Below, one piece after another: positions 22,834 through 23,885 of a stretch of 23,885 nucleotides of DNA. The translations under genes were made by a program, and so were the position numbers. The DNA is from JBOGGN01 sp050744165 (GTDB lineage Bacteria > Actinomycetota > Acidimicrobiia > Acidimicrobiales > Palsa-688). The stretch's first letter is position 1; every line of letters starts with the position of its first letter. The notes beneath the pieces were generated by a model. That model did not search any database, was not told the DNA's origin, and was given only the letters and a program-made list of their open reading frames with translations. The stretch is from positions 1 to 23,885 of the forward strand of contig JBOGGN010000205.1 in assembly GCA_050744165.1 (NCBI GenBank), written 5' to 3'.

Positions 22834-23790
22834 TTGCGGGCGCTGAAGTCGAAGCGCCTAGTCGCCCTTGCTGTGGCGGTAGGCGTCGCCCTCATCCTGG
22901 TGGTGTCGGTCGTTGTCCTCCCGTCAGGCTCCGCTCGAAACAAGCCGCCCCCGGACCCGCCGAGGCTGGCCAACCCCTACCGAGGGCTCGGCGCCTGGGT
23001 CGACATGTACGCCTGGAGCGACACGTTTACCGGCGGCAACCCCACCTTCGGTCCCGCCGATCTTCCTTCCATGGCGGCCTCCGGCGTCCAGACCCTGTAT
23101 CTCCAGGCCGCCCAGCAGCTCGGCCCGGCGACGGCGCTGGAACCAGCCCGGCTCGACGCCTTGATCTCCGCCGCCCACCGCGCCGGGATCGCGGTGGTGG
23201 TGTGGTACCAGCCGACGCTGCAGGACGTGGCCACTGACCTGGCCCGCCTGCTCGCCATTGCCCGCCTGCCCGCCGACCAGGTAGCGGTGGACATCGAGTC
23301 GACCGCCGTGGCCGACATCCCGACCCGCAACGCCGCCCTGATCACCCTGTCCCAGCAGCTGCGCCGCGCCTTGCCGACCCGGCTCCTGGGCGCCATCGTG
23401 CTCCCGGTGCCCTTTCTCCAGGTCGTAAGTCCCGCCTACTGGCCCAGCTTCCCCTACCAGTCTTTGGCCAGTTCGTACGATGCCTGGCTGCCCATGGCGT
23501 ACTGGACCGACCGCCTCCGAGGATCCGGCTTCCGGGACGGCTACGCCTACACCGTGGCCAGCGTCAACGGCCTCCGCAGCGCCGTCGGGCCGGCCACCCT
23601 GATCAGCCCCATCGGCGGCGTCAGCGTCAATGGCCTCACCACCTCCGACCTGAACGGCTTCGTACAGGCGGCGGAGCAGACCGCCAGCGCCGGCGGGAGC
23701 CTCTACGAGTGGACCGGCACCACCGCCGAGCAATGGGCGCTGCTGCAGCCGTTGCGAACCAAAACCCCGATGGAAAAGACCTCGGGGTAG
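22834..23790 (+). CDS. Secreted or membrane-anchored glycoside hydrolase-like (TIM-barrel) protein
   Basis: The 318-residue protein starts with a basic n-region and a long hydrophobic span (KSKRLVALAVAVGVALILVVSVVVL), a signal anchor or signal peptide, then a Pro-rich linker and a barrel-like domain. Visible strands are GLGAWVDMYAWSD, VQTLYLQAAQ, IAVVVWYQPTL, QVAVDIES, LGAIVLPVPF, YDAWLPMAYWTDR, ATLISPIGGV and GGSLYEWTGTTAEQWALL. This repeats the order seen in the protein at the left edge, and VAVDIES aligns with its GADIETS. The fold is that of putative glycoside hydrolases; no catalytic pair is assigned. The only usable start in the frame is TTG 22834 (the frame is open from 22696 but has no ATG or GTG), with a poor ribosome site. 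Hairpins follow the stop. Confidence 0.72.
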   Translation: MRALKSKRLVALAVAVGVALILVVSVVVLPSGSARNKPPPDPPRLANPYRGLGAWVDMYAWSDTFTGGNPTFGPADLPSMAASGVQTLYLQAAQQLGPATALEPARLDALISAAHRAGIAVVVWYQPTLQDVATDLARLLAIARLPADQVAVDIESTAVADIPTRNAALITLSQQLRRALPTRLLGAIVLPVPFLQVVSPAYWPSFPYQSLASSYDAWLPMAYWTDRLRGSGFRDGYAYTVASVNGLRSAVGPATLISPIGGVSVNGLTTSDLNGFVQAAEQTASAGGSLYEWTGTTAEQWALLQPLRTKTPMEKTSG

Positions 23791-23798
23791 CCGCCGCG

Positions 23799-23814
23799 AG
23801 CCCTTCGGGGGGCT
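23799..23814 (+). terminator. UUCG-loop hairpin after the last gene
   Basis: AGCCC-TTCGGG-GGGCT, nine bases after the stop, can form a short stable C(UUCG)G-type hairpin. A second hairpin, CCCCGA (23765-23770) with TCGGGG (23782-23787), spans the last codons. No U-run follows. Confidence 0.45.
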
Positions 23815-23851
23815 GTGCGGGCGTCGCGCCGGGTGGCCCTCGACGACCACG

Positions 23852-23885
23852 CGACATTTAAGGCGCTATACCGCCTTAAATGTCG
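23852..23885. repeat. 14-bp perfect inverted repeat at the window's right edge
   Basis: CGACATTTAAGGCG (23852-23865) and CGCCTTAAATGTCG (23872-23885) are perfect inverted copies around CTATAC. The right arm ends on the last base, so it may be longer. Its AT content stands out from the surroundings. It is either a terminator or the stem of a larger element. Confidence 0.85.

Overview
The window is GC-rich DNA with strong G/C preference at third codon positions and frequent GTG starts. Its gene set is chromosomal housekeeping of an Actinomycetota bacterium: a PASTA-free Ser/Thr kinase, a DUF3151 protein, a fused proline dehydrogenase/P5C dehydrogenase, and a remnant of a PIG-L (mycothiol-type) deacetylase. 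An uncultured Acidimicrobiia-like lineage fits best, but that is an inference from protein flavour and not a placement. I see no rRNA, tRNA, CRISPR array, insertion sequence or phage gene.

Layout, left to right. A 5'-truncated secreted TIM-barrel-like protein (3-959) runs into a 27-bp tandem repeat that starts inside its last codons. Next come an acyl-CoA dehydrogenase (+) and, converging on it, a MobA-FdhD fusion for molybdenum-cofactor/formate-dehydrogenase maturation (-). The fusion is divergent from a membrane Ser/Thr kinase (+), which is followed on the same strand by a PHP/HhH metal hydrolase and a SirB1-type transglutaminase-fold protein. A 402-bp non-coding stretch precedes a GAF-GGDEF diguanylate cyclase, and then tyrS. 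A strong hairpin at 11106-11153 separates tyrS from a minus-strand AbiEi/DUF559 protein.

The stretch 12.16-13.31 kb is degenerate. It holds a multiply frame-disrupted N-acetylmuramoyl-L-alanine amidase (-) and, upstream of it on the opposite strand, a stub of a PIG-L deacetylase that ends against the 3' end of a HIT-family gene (-). Divergent from HIT is a tight + strand cluster: DUF3151, a SUFU-domain protein, and putA. putA ends tail to tail with a flavin reductase (-), the two sharing a TTAA stop. Divergent from the reductase is a two-gene ABC exporter, with a dyad just ahead of its first codon, followed by an RNase D-like 3'-5' exonuclease.

The right end has a 41-42 bp tandem array between convergent 3' ends, a small conserved-looking minus-strand protein, a divergent 66-aa zinc-knuckle protein, and a second secreted TIM-barrel-like protein that resembles the one at the left end. 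The window begins with an 18-bp palindrome and ends exactly on a 14-bp-arm inverted repeat.

The most interesting items are the decayed amidase/PIG-L block, the SUFU protein beside putA, the MobA-FdhD fusion, the two different tandem arrays at gene 3' ends, and the paired glycoside-hydrolase-like proteins. No clearly new defence or mobile system could be demonstrated.
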